17,025 nt of DNA from UBA12088 sp041920275 (GCA_041920275.1 JAYRSE010000019.1:1-17025); one strand, 5' to 3'. Positions 1-6,737 are shown, counted from the stretch's first letter. Notes: generated by a model from the letters alone, not told the origin. Numbers and translations: made by a program.

Positions 1-204
1 ACACCAACAGGAGGAGGAGGTGGAGCAACAACTGCAACTTCACAAACATGCGGTTATATTTACAATTATTCTACCGATAATGGGCGGATGACCAAGGCCG
101 AGTTCGAGAAGACGGGAGGCAAATCCTCCCGCCAATCGAACCAGAAGGCGGGCGCAAAGCCCGCCAAGGGAGATACCAACAAGGGGGGTAAGGGCAAGAA
201 GTAG
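1..204 (+). CDS. C-terminal end of an unidentified protein (5' end outside window)
   Basis: An open frame enters from the window edge and ends at TAG 202-204, giving 67 residues. It starts with a Thr/Pro/Gly-rich stretch (TPTGGGGGATTATS), continues through a short aromatic segment (CGYIYNYSTDNG) and ends in a Lys/Gly-rich basic tail (KGGKGKK). Low-complexity T/P/G linkers are common in surface or secreted CPR proteins, but no domain is visible, so no function is given. An internal ATG at 88 lacks a convincing Shine-Dalgarno sequence, and the linker composition upstream of it argues that the frame is coding from the window edge. The large structured RNA element begins about 10 nt after the stop. 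Confidence 0.55.
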   Translation, partial: TPTGGGGGATTATSQTCGYIYNYSTDNGRMTKAEFEKTGGKSSRQSNQKAGAKPAKGDTNKGGKGKK

Positions 205-214
205 CCCACCCCCC

Positions 215-488
215 ACCCGGTCCTCAGCATGACCGGGTAAGCAAAAACTGCTCCGCGGACAAGCGCACCGCGATGGATGAAGCTGCGCTTAAGGTTTTGT
301 GAGCAGACACATGGAATGGTCTGCTCATTGGCTCGTCACCCACGGTGGCGGCCTCTTTTCACCCCATCTCCGTTTCGTCGTCATCCTCGACCTGATAGAG
401 GATCCAAGCAAAGCGAAGGTGAGGTGAAAGAGAGGAATAGAGAAGCTGGCAGGTGTCAGCTTACAGGTAGCAGGATGGATGATAGAGC
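215..488 (+). repeat. 5' module of the structured RNA, copy 1
   Basis: Matches 3027-3279 along its length. Helices in order: P1 ACCCGGTC 215-222 with GACCGGGT 231-238; P2 AAGCGCA 261-267 with TGCGCTT 284-290, with a 16-nt loop conserved but for one base; P3 GAGCAGAC 301-308 with GTCTGCTC 319-326, loop ACATGGAATG; P4 352-363 with 423-435, enclosing a variable insert with its own hairpin (ATCCTC 383-388 with GAGGAT 398-403); P5 AAGCTG 443-448 with CAGCTT 457-462, loop GCAGGTGT. Between P3 and P4 runs a nearly invariant single-stranded stretch. Confidence 0.8.
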
Positions 489-1617
489 GCAGGGCAGTGT
501 GTGCCACCGCCAACCGAGCATCGAACACGTCGATGTTGTGTTGATAGAGTTATCTCATGAGCAGGTAGAGAGTCGCAGGCGGTCGTTTCCGGTACACAGT
601 GCACTTGGGTGCGTTGTGTACCGGAAAGGATACCGGAGGGAGTGACGATATGTCACACGTGCTTCTGTGTCGGAGCACACAGAGTAGTGATGCGGCATAC
701 GCTCCCGGGCCCGTGGCAGGTCCGCAAAATGTACAACAAGGATGTTGTGCGGAAGTGATGGGGGCGAGCAGACCCGTTTGGGTAGGCTCGACCCCACACG
801 ATACCACACACCGGGTACGTGCCCCGAGGCCGGCATTGCCGACCCAAAGACACGGAACCCTTAGTGCCCCAATGTTGGTTGGGCGACGCCAAAGGTAGTA
901 CCACGAGAACGGATCAGGGCAATTACACGGCTTAATCGCCGTCGGTACAGCCCCCCGACTCGGGTACTACCCTCCAACCCCCAATAGGGGAGGAGAAAGT
1001 GATGCAGAATCATCACGAGTGCCCATAGCAAGGGGGCACAGAAAAACCGACGTTATGTCGGGCGCGGGTGTTCCGGGACGCTGGAACATTCTACGCAATA
1101 CCTTCAGACCGAGAGGCTCGTACCTGTTGTTTGGGGCGAGGGTAGGGCGGTCTGGCTTGTGCATGTAAGCGTGCAAGTGCTGGGGTGTCGTGATGCACCC
1201 CGGAAGCGATGCAAGGCGCTTCCAAATACAGGTGTCCCTGCGCATACAAAAAGCGCACGTCGGGTATTTGGAGTACCAGACAAAGGGCATCACACGGGGT
1301 TGGTATGTACCCCTTCCAAGCAAACATACAAAAGTGTCCCCATGCGCCATCGTCATAATCGGCGCGTAAGGAATGCGTGGCACTGCAGGTGTGCCAATGG
1401 AGGGTGTGCGCAATGCACCTCGACCAGTCGGCGTCGGCCGATTCGGCGTGCGAGGTCGTGCGTACACCCAAAGGGGCGGAACCCCAACCTGTGCGGGGGA
1501 GTTCGGTGGCGAAGGAAACGCCACCACTCCCAATTGGGCCATACTGTTGTTTAAGTATGGCCTCTGTCTAGGGCATCAGCATGCGTGCATGGGGTGCCCT
1601 TTCAGAGTATCGAAACG
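489..1617 (+). other. Hairpin-dense middle domain of RNA copy 1 (no gene)
   Basis: Not present in copy 2. Perfect or near-perfect hairpins follow one another: 586-627 (13-bp stem); 761-795 (three stacked helices, 13 pairs); a closed multibranch unit 894-971 (GGTAGTACC 894-902 with GGTACTACC 963-971, inner ACGGC/GCCGT 927-942); 999-1016 (GTGATG/CATCAC); 1182-1201 (GGGGTG/CACCCC); 1202-1223 (GGAAGCG/CGCTTCC); 1222-1271 (CCAAATAC/GTATTTGG with inner TGCGC/GCGCA); 1505-1525 (GGTGGCG/CGCCACC); 1537-1562 (GGCCATAC/GTATGGCC); 1570-1600 (AGGGCA/TGCCCT). Open frames here on both strands lack Shine-Dalgarno sequences and protein-like composition and are taken as chance. Confidence 0.65.
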
Positions 1618-1690
1618 CGGAAACCGGCGAAGGGGGTATGAATGCACCGCCATGCATTCGTAGCCCGCTCGCCGAGATTCGAAAGAATTG
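1618..1690 (+). repeat. 3' module of the structured RNA, copy 1
   Basis: Shares with 3311-3418 the flanks GGAAACCGGCGAA and CCCGCTCGCCGAGATTC. An outer helix CGGCGA 1625-1630 with TCGCCG 1669-1674 closes an imperfect inner hairpin ending in GAATGC 1640-1645 with GCATTC 1654-1659. The inner hairpin is short here and about 75 nt long in copy 2. Downstream, ATTCGAAAGAAT can form a GAAA-tetraloop hairpin. Confidence 0.75.
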
Positions 1691-1792
1691 AAGCAAAACA
1701 CGGGGCTCGCTCTCCGCCCCATCCGCCAATCGGCTTCCGGCGTCGCAACCCGGAGGCCTCTACCTGCCCGCAGACCGGGCAAGGAGAAACAC
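1691..1792 (+). promoter_or_regulatory. Structured leader of the 408-aa protein gene
   Basis: Links the RNA element to the next start codon. It contains GGGGC 1702-1706 with GCCCC 1716-1720, TCCGG 1736-1740 with CCGGA 1750-1754, and GCCCG 1766-1770 with CGGGC 1776-1780. The last hairpin ends directly before the Shine-Dalgarno sequence AAGGAG (1781-1786). No promoter was recognised, so the gene may be co-transcribed with the upstream RNA. Confidence 0.4.
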
Positions 1793-3019
1793 ATGAACGC
1801 GAATCAGATCATCGCCAGTGCCGCCGCCAATCAAGAGCTTGAGGAGGCCCTGACCGGTCGCACGCGGGCCGGGCGGCCAGGTCGCTTCCATCAGAACTCC
1901 GCGGCTATTTACCGGCCGCGGGTGCATGGGAAATCCGTGGCCGATGCGCTCGCGCGCATCGGCACCAACGTCCCCTATAACTGGGGCCCCTTCGGGGGCT
2001 ACCAAGGGTCGTCCGTCGACCCCGAGCGCGTGGAGCGTGCTCGGGTGGAAGTCGGCTGGCTGAAGGCCGCCGCCGACCTAGCGGATGTCTGGCCGACGGC
2101 CAAGTTCCTGCTCGGCAAGTTCATCGGGCACGGGATCAACGGCGGGAACGGGGTGGGTTCGCCCTACTCCTGTCTCGTCGACATCCCTGTCGGGCGGTGG
2201 GCGCCCGGGACGTTGGTGCGCAGGATGCGCGCCATTCGCGCCAAGGCGCGGGTGTTGATGGCCACTTCGGTGACCATTCGTGACCCGTCGTGGGCCGCGG
2301 TTGCCGTGGCCGCCGCCGGCAAGTTGCCGGTTGGGAAGGCTGCCGTGACGGCATGGGCGATGACGCTCAGCTCACCGCGTCTTGGACGCGACTCGGTCAT
2401 CGGGAAGTATCCCGAGGCGCGGGCGTGGCTCGTCGGCCACCTGGCGTCCGCACCGTCGCGCACCACCTTCCGCGACTGGTGTCGCGGAGTTGAGGCCAAG
2501 CAGGGCTGCTCAGTCGAGGTGGTGGAGGGCGTTCGCGCCATCCATCACCCGGCCGAGCAGGTGCGGGCGGGTATTACCGCCGAACGGGTGGTGATGCTCC
2601 CGACCAGCCGTCGGGGCAACCCTGCCGGCCGCCAGCGTGCGTGGGTCGTCCGCGTGGGCGCGTTCGCGTACCACGCGGGGGATTGGTACGGGAACCTTGA
2701 CCGCAAGGACGCGGTCAAGCAGGGGCTGGACGCCTGCCGTCGCGCCCGCTCGGTGGTTGGGGCTGGGGCAGAGCTTCTGCCACAGCCCGCTCGCCGGCAG
2801 TTCGAACGCGGGGAGCTGGAGATCCTGGTGACTCGCCAGGACTCCTACGCTGCCGGGAACTGCTCGCCCGGGACGGAGGCATTCGTCTCCTCCCAGGGCT
2901 GGGCTGGGCGCTGGTGCGCGCCGGCGAGCGTGCTGCTCGCGTCCGGCAACAGTCGGGCTCAGGCGGCGGCGATGGCGGCTCTGCGCCGCTACGCTGACGC
3001 GGAGCGTCGGGCGGCGTAG
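1793..3019 (+). CDS. Orphan 408-aa protein between the two RNA copies
   Basis: ATG 1793 is chosen because AAGGAG lies 6 nt upstream; an in-frame start at 1688 lacks one and sits next to the RNA element. The protein is rich in Ala, Arg and Gly, with G/C-ending codons more marked than in polA or tsaE, suggesting different ancestry. It has no clear signal peptide or membrane helix. The middle is Ala-rich and probably helical (around residues 165-200). Near the C-terminus a segment with the pattern DSYAAGNCSPGTEAF (around residue 350) is followed by an Ala-rich helix ending in RRAA. I have a weak impression that an AGNC-x2-GT-like motif occurs in other uncharacterised phage and bacterial proteins; this is memory, not a search. 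It is bracketed by RNA copy 1 upstream and copy 2 downstream, starting within 10 nt of its stop. Function unknown; a protein that binds or moves with the RNA is only a hypothesis. Confidence 0.8.
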   Translation: MNANQIIASAAANQELEEALTGRTRAGRPGRFHQNSAAIYRPRVHGKSVADALARIGTNVPYNWGPFGGYQGSSVDPERVERARVEVGWLKAAADLADVWPTAKFLLGKFIGHGINGGNGVGSPYSCLVDIPVGRWAPGTLVRRMRAIRAKARVLMATSVTIRDPSWAAVAVAAAGKLPVGKAAVTAWAMTLSSPRLGRDSVIGKYPEARAWLVGHLASAPSRTTFRDWCRGVEAKQGCSVEVVEGVRAIHHPAEQVRAGITAERVVMLPTSRRGNPAGRQRAWVVRVGAFAYHAGDWYGNLDRKDAVKQGLDACRRARSVVGAGAELLPQPARRQFERGELEILVTRQDSYAAGNCSPGTEAFVSSQGWAGRWCAPASVLLASGNSRAQAAAMAALRRYADAERRAA

Positions 3020-3026
3020 CTCCCCC

Positions 3027-3279
3027 TCCGGTCTGAGCGTGACCGGGCAAGCAAAACTGCTCCGCGGACAAGCGCACCGCGATGGATGAAGTTGCGCTTA
3101 CAGGTTTGAGCCGTGTTACATGGAATGGACCGGCTCATTGGCTCGTCACCCACGGTGGCGGCCTCTTTTCACCCCATCTCCAGAAAAGACCCCAGGGGTA
3201 ATTTCTGAGGTGAGGTGAAAGAGAGGATAAGCATAAGCTGGCAGGTGTCAGCTTATAGAGAACAGGACGGATGCGAGAC
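3027..3279 (+). repeat. 5' module of the structured RNA, copy 2
   Basis: Aligned with 215-488. P1 TCCGGTC 3027-3033 with GACCGGG 3041-3047; P2 AAGCGCA 3070-3076 with TGCGCTT 3093-3099; P3 GAGCCG(T)GTT 3108-3117 with GACCGGCTC 3128-3136, same ACATGGAATG loop as copy 1 but changed stem; P4 3162-3173 with 3214-3226, enclosing an insert unrelated in sequence to that of copy 1 but again a hairpin (AGAAA 3182-3186 with TTTCT 3202-3206); P5 ATAAGCTG 3233-3240 with CAGCTTAT 3249-3256, same GCAGGTGT loop. Confidence 0.8.
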
Positions 3280-3310
3280 ACAACAACTACGATTAATCGT
3301 AGTGGTTGGA

Positions 3311-3418
3311 TGGAAACCGGCGAATGGGTTATGAGTTCATCCAGCACCCAACTTTGTACACACGGTGTGCATAGTTGAGTGCTGGACACATTCACGACCC
3401 GCTCGCCGAGATTCAAAC
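3311..3418 (+). repeat. 3' module of the structured RNA, copy 2
   Basis: Outer helix CGGCGA 3318-3323 with TCGCCG 3403-3408, as in copy 1. The enclosed hairpin is much longer: GGGT with ACCC at its base, then CCAGCAC with GTGCTGG, CAACT with AGTTG, and TGTACAC with GTGTGCA around an ACG loop. Inner sequence differs from copy 1, yet both form a stem. Confidence 0.75.
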
Positions 3419-3551
3419 TCGGAGCCGATCCACCGACGGCGTTATCGGTGTAGTAAAGCCACACCCCAATACCACCTATAAGCTGCCGTGAGGCGTAAAG
3501 AGGCATGTCCTCGGCGAAGTGGTGGAAATACCGGTGTGGTGCGGAGAGAGT

Positions 3552-3855
3552 ATGGACATCCTGGTCCTCTCTCGGTCGCTCGGTCGAGGGTATCCTTGCC
3601 GACGCGATCGCCCACTTCGGTGGGTTCGGCGAGATCGTCGTTGTCTCTCGGGACAACGACTCGTTCGAACCCCCGGAGGGCCTGCCGGCGGTTGAGGTCT
3701 CGAAGTTTGAGCCTCAGACCGGAGCTCGGTATACCGTCGTTGCAAACGGCGGAACCGCGGCTCAGCTCGTACCGGTGCTGCTGCGCCTGGTGCGGGCCGG
3801 CGTCGCGCTCAAGGTCTACGACCTGCAGCGCGACGGGGTGAGGGAGCTCTCCTAG
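3552..3855 (+). CDS. Small alpha/beta protein, apparently frameshifted near its 5' end
   Basis: The stop is at 3853-3855. The best start is ATG 3552, preceded by GGAG with 5-nt spacing, reading MDILVLSRSLGRG, a typical first beta strand, but this frame closes after 47 codons. The rest of the protein is in the +1 frame (VEGILADAIAHF, then EIVVVSRDND, then YTVVANGGTAAQLVPVLLRL and VYDLQRDGVREL), an alternating alpha/beta pattern that suggests a small Rossmann-like fold. That frame can also be opened from ATG 3505, but this gives a Trp-rich, unlikely N-terminus and its ATG lies in the loop of a hairpin (GAGG 3500-3503 with CCTC 3509-3512). The joint falls in an 8-bp tandem repeat at 3571-3586. 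The intact protein would be about 100 aa. Function unknown. Confidence 0.6.
3571..3586 (+). repeat. 8-bp tandem repeat (CTCGGTCG x2) at the frame break
   Basis: Two adjacent exact units. With two units the frame started at ATG 3552 does not meet the downstream frame. With three units it would read MDILVLSRSLGRSVEGILAD without interruption. A unit-number change by slippage, or collapse in assembly, would explain the break. Confidence 0.6.
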
Positions 3856-4192
3856 AGCGCCCACATTCCAAGCCGTAGGTGCGCTTCGCCAGCGTACCTA
3901 TCTGGGCAAAACGATGCCGGCAACGTCAAGCCGGGCGCGCGAGCATACGCGCGGTGGGTGGCCCCCGAAAGCGGAGATGCCGCACAAAGCCACGCCCTTC
4001 GACGGTGTGCATGTTCTTTGGTCTGTGTGGTCGAAGCGCACAGGTTGGTTTGTCGGGCTGACTCGCGTCGGCCCTTGTATACGGCCTCCGAGTAATCGGT
4101 GGTCGTTTCAAGACACAGTCTGTGGCAGGACGCTGCAGCTCCCTCAACTAAGCCAACGTACCACAGCCGGATACGCTGTATCGTTGGAGGAG
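3856..4192 (+). promoter_or_regulatory. Structured leader of the 830-aa protein gene, unrelated to the other RNA copies
   Basis: A 340-nt gap with no gene. Hairpins: TAGGTGCGC 3876-3884 with GCGTACCTA 3892-3900; CCGGC 3917-3921 with GCCGG 3930-3934; CGCGCG 3936-3941 with CGCGCG 3948-3953; CTTCGAC 3997-4003 with GTCGAAG 4030-4036; GGGCTGA 4055-4061 with TCGGCCC 4068-4074; and CCAACG 4153-4158 with CGTTGG 4182-4187, inner ACAGC/GCTGT. The 3' arm of the last overlaps the first bases of the Shine-Dalgarno sequence GGAGGA (4186-4191), so it could limit ribosome access. I find no sequence match to the 5' or 3' modules. Confidence 0.5.
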
Positions 4193-4198
4193 ATGGAC

Positions 4199-6691
4199 AT
4201 GAAAACATACACCTGGCAGGGTGGTTCTGTATCTTCCGGACTGTCGCTCGTCGCTGACGAGCGGCTCGGTCGAGTGGTCTTCCTCGGCGAGGAAGGCCGG
4301 GGGCGGCGGTACGAGAAGGTTGCGCTCGACAAGCGCAACCCCGCGTCGGTCGCGGAGAACGGGAGGGTGCTTGAGGCACACCTGCGGAAGGTGACCCTTC
4401 CCTCCAAGAAAAAGGAGGGGACGGAGTTTGCCTTCTGGGTGCTCGAGGCACCATCCGCGCACGACGACCCGGAGGCGGTCTTGGTGCGGGTGAACACCTC
4501 CTGGGCCTACACCCGCGGTACGGCCGGTCGCTGGGAGACGGTCGCGGGCAAGCCCGAGACGCTCGTCTCCGGGTACGGTGCGCACGGCATCGCCGGACGG
4601 ATCGGCAACTGGGATGATGGTATCGTCCTCATGCATCCCGGGGACGTCCTTCGGGTGAAGCCTGAGGGTGGGTCAAAGACCCACACCTACGCGCTGTGGA
4701 TTGGCGCAAATGGCGCGCCCGTGACGGCGACCTGGCAGGACTACGAAAACCTACAGGCAAAGGCCAAAGCCGAGGCGGTCATCGCCGAAGCCACAGCCGA
4801 GCCACAGGGGCTCATGATGGCGTTCGGGCAGATGCCTGCGTACACCTACGCCGGTCGGGGCGAGGTCCGCACTGGCATTGAGATCGGCAAGGGTGCGGCC
4901 GGTCCCGCGGTGTGCCTCGGTGAAGAGGGCCGTGGGCGTCGGCGTGCGGAGGTCTCGCTCATCGGCTTTGAGGATGAGCGAGTGGAGGCCACCGCCGTGG
5001 CGATCCTCGAGGAAAAGCAGGTGCCGGCTCGGTACTACGGCGACAAGCCGACCGTGGAGCGCATCTACGGTCTGGTGCGGTCGGCGCAGACCGAAGAGGG
5101 AGCACTCCTCTTGCGGGTGCTGCCGTCGGGTGGTTGGCGCACGCATCGGCGTACTGAGCCATTGCGGGGGAGCCCCACGCTCATCGCGCGCGGGGTGATC
5201 GCCTCGGGTACCGCAGGGTATGCAGGGAGCGAGGACGACACCTTGTGGGTCCTGAGGCCCGGCGATGTTGTCGTGATCGAGGGCAACGAAAAGCTCCGCG
5301 TCCTCGAGAACAAGGCCGGCAAGCTCGTCACCACCCCATGGGCCGACTGGGAGGTTGCCGATGGGAAGGTGGACCCGCAGACGTATGTGGCCCAAGGGAA
5401 GGCGCCGTGGGGTTACGTGCCCGCGGAGTGGGTCGGTCGGGTGGTCCAGGTGGTGCGGTCGGTGCGTGAGTACGACTCGCGCTCCTATCGCGAGCATATG
5501 GAGTACCGCGAGACCCACGAGGGTGAGCTCATCTCGGTGAGTCCGCTCGTCGTGAACCTCGGCTGGGACGGGCGCGACCGCCATGACGCGGTCGTCACGG
5601 ACGGGGTGTGGGTCAAGCTTGACCCGCACAAGGAAGTTCGTCGCTTGGATGGCGACGCGCTTGCGAAGCGGACGCAGATCCGTACCGAGGCAGAGGCGCT
5701 CCATGCTCGCGCCATCGCGCTCACGCAGGAGCGATACTTCGCACTCGCGGAGGCGAGTCTGCGTGAGCAGGTCGAGGGCCTCACCCGTGAGCTCGTGCTC
5801 GATACCATGCCCACGGATGGCTGGGACTCGATCAGTGAGTGGGTCGGGAAGGCACGTGGGATCCTCAGGAGGTTCGACGAGGCCACGCAAGAGCTCGTGT
5901 CGCTTGAGGAGCGGCAGAGTGGTGGCGAGATACTCGTCGATTTCGGCGGCCACTTCCGCCGGATGGGAAACAGCGGCAATGGCGACTTTTGGGTCGTTGC
6001 CGCGGATGGGTCGCTGCGCGAGCCCGACGAGGTGCAGTACCGGAAGCGGTACACCTCCGAGGGGAGCAAGCGGTGGCGGACGGTCGCGCCGGAGGAGCTT
6101 GCCCTTTCGTGGGACTGCGGGACCATGCATGACGTGGTCGGGTCCAGCAGCTTCACGGTAGCGAAGGCGCCGGTCGGTGGTTGCACGGACGCGCAGCTCG
6201 AAGCGGTGGCACGGATCGAGGACGAGCTTCGAGTGCCGCGTAACGCCTTCGGCCTCCATGCGGAGATGCAGAAGGTGTATGACCGCCGCATGGAAGCGAT
6301 CCGGCAGGCGTGTGCGCGGTCGCGCATTCTGCAATCTGTTCCCGACAACCTGGAGTACCTGACGGTCTCCGGTGAATGGGGGCAGTGCGTGGGGAGCGAC
6401 TGCGTGCGTGGGAGCATCGCCCGCTACGTGGACTGGGGCAAGGAGTTTGGCGAGCAGTGTGAAAACCGCTCTGCACAACTTCTAGACCGCCAGCCGGCGG
6501 GTGACGGGGTGTTGGAGTTCCTCGCTTACGAGAAGTGGGGCGACACGAACCTCAACATCCGGTGGCGGCCGCCGCGCGAGGGTGAGTCTGGCGAAAGTCA
6601 CGACGAAACGACCGCGGACGAGTCGTCGGCTCCCGGCAAGCCCGCGAGCTTGAGCGCGCTTGAGGCGCTTGCCGCGAAGTTCGGGCGGTAG
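4199..6691 (+). CDS. Orphan 830-aa protein with an internal domain duplication
   Basis: ATG 4199 follows GGAGGA with 7-nt spacing; ATG 4193 would be too close to it. Residues about 5-200 and 213-400 are two diverged copies of one module: each has LGEEGRGRR (residues 29 and 240), a Gly-rich segment before an acidic pair (GRIGNWDDG and GYAGSEDDT) and a PGD-V turn (HPGDVLRV and RPGDVVVI). Beyond residue 400 come a unique beta-rich part, a likely coiled coil (around residues 480-560, rich in Ala/Glu/Leu/Arg), a part with several Cys, and an acidic, Ser-rich tail. No signal peptide or membrane helix is seen, so it is probably cytoplasmic. The codons are strongly G/C-ending. I do not know this family for certain; it resembles uncharacterised proteins of CPR genomes. 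A strong terminator follows. Confidence 0.85.
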   Translation: MKTYTWQGGSVSSGLSLVADERLGRVVFLGEEGRGRRYEKVALDKRNPASVAENGRVLEAHLRKVTLPSKKKEGTEFAFWVLEAPSAHDDPEAVLVRVNTSWAYTRGTAGRWETVAGKPETLVSGYGAHGIAGRIGNWDDGIVLMHPGDVLRVKPEGGSKTHTYALWIGANGAPVTATWQDYENLQAKAKAEAVIAEATAEPQGLMMAFGQMPAYTYAGRGEVRTGIEIGKGAAGPAVCLGEEGRGRRRAEVSLIGFEDERVEATAVAILEEKQVPARYYGDKPTVERIYGLVRSAQTEEGALLLRVLPSGGWRTHRRTEPLRGSPTLIARGVIASGTAGYAGSEDDTLWVLRPGDVVVIEGNEKLRVLENKAGKLVTTPWADWEVADGKVDPQTYVAQGKAPWGYVPAEWVGRVVQVVRSVREYDSRSYREHMEYRETHEGELISVSPLVVNLGWDGRDRHDAVVTDGVWVKLDPHKEVRRLDGDALAKRTQIRTEAEALHARAIALTQERYFALAEASLREQVEGLTRELVLDTMPTDGWDSISEWVGKARGILRRFDEATQELVSLEERQSGGEILVDFGGHFRRMGNSGNGDFWVVAADGSLREPDEVQYRKRYTSEGSKRWRTVAPEELALSWDCGTMHDVVGSSSFTVAKAPVGGCTDAQLEAVARIEDELRVPRNAFGLHAEMQKVYDRRMEAIRQACARSRILQSVPDNLEYLTVSGEWGQCVGSDCVRGSIARYVDWGKEFGEQCENRSAQLLDRQPAGDGVLEFLAYEKWGDTNLNIRWRPPREGESGESHDETTADESSAPGKPASLSALEALAAKFGR

Positions 6692-6737
6692 TTGTTCTTT
6701 CCCCTCTCGTGCATGGAACGTGTGGGAGGGGTGTTTT

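Larger units (their letters stand above)
215..1690 (+). ncRNA. Giant structured RNA candidate, copy 1
   Basis: About 1.5 kb without a credible gene. It holds a 5' module (215-488) and a 3' module (1618-1690), both also found at 3027-3425, and a middle domain of consecutive strong hairpins. In the shared modules loops are conserved while paired stem bases change together, which indicates selection on RNA structure. Several pairs are G-T on this strand and would be A-C on the other, so plus-strand transcription is favoured. The length and hairpin density resemble giant ornate bacterial RNAs such as GOLLD, ROOL and OLE, but I do not recognise it as any of them. A weak candidate promoter lies in the preceding gene (TTCACA 39-44, TACAAT 61-66, 16-nt spacer). 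Exact RNA ends are not known. Confidence 0.7.
3027..3540 (+). ncRNA. Structured RNA candidate, copy 2 (short form)
   Basis: Begins 8 nt after the stop of the 408-aa gene. It has the same 5' module (3027-3279) and 3' module (3311-3418) as copy 1, joined by about 30 nt that contain the hairpin CTACGA/TCGTAG (about 3287-3302) instead of the 1.1-kb domain. After the 3' module come CACCGA 3431-3436 with TCGGTG 3445-3450, and a long-range pairing CCACACC 3459-3465 with GGTGTGG 3533-3539 plus CCACC 3472-3476 with GGTGG 3521-3525. These may extend the RNA or form the leader of the next gene. Plus-strand direction is favoured by conserved G-T pairs. Confidence 0.7.

Noticed and set aside
39..66. Possible promoter TTCACA-16-TACAAT before RNA copy 1
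   Set aside because: It lies in an A+T-rich but apparently coding segment and -35 agreement is poor; kept only as a remark.
277..645. Plus-strand frame of 122 codons in the 5' module of RNA copy 1
   Set aside because: The aligned copy 2 differs in stems by paired changes and by indels not in multiples of three, as expected of RNA, not of a reading frame.
967..1542. Minus-strand frame of 191 codons and overlapping plus-strand frames inside the RNA element
   Set aside because: Composition is Pro/Arg/Thr/His-rich without protein-like order, no ribosome binding site is present, and the segment is filled with perfect hairpins.
3108..3136. Resemblance of P3 (GAGCCGT...) to group II intron domain V
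   Set aside because: It lacks the AGC triad position, the bulge and the GNRA loop of domain V, and the homologous P3 of copy 1 does not keep GAGCCG; no reverse transcriptase is near.
3406..3423. CCGAG-ATTCAAA-CTCGG looks like a tRNA T arm
   Set aside because: The loop register is shifted relative to TTCRANY, no cloverleaf can be completed around it, and the 3' half is not kept in copy 1.
4751..6478. Long minus-strand open frame (575 codons) opposite the 830-aa gene
   Set aside because: It is His/Arg/Pro/Leu-rich, has no Shine-Dalgarno sequence and lies wholly opposite a gene with a good start, domain repeats and terminator; long antisense frames are expected with G/C-ending codons.
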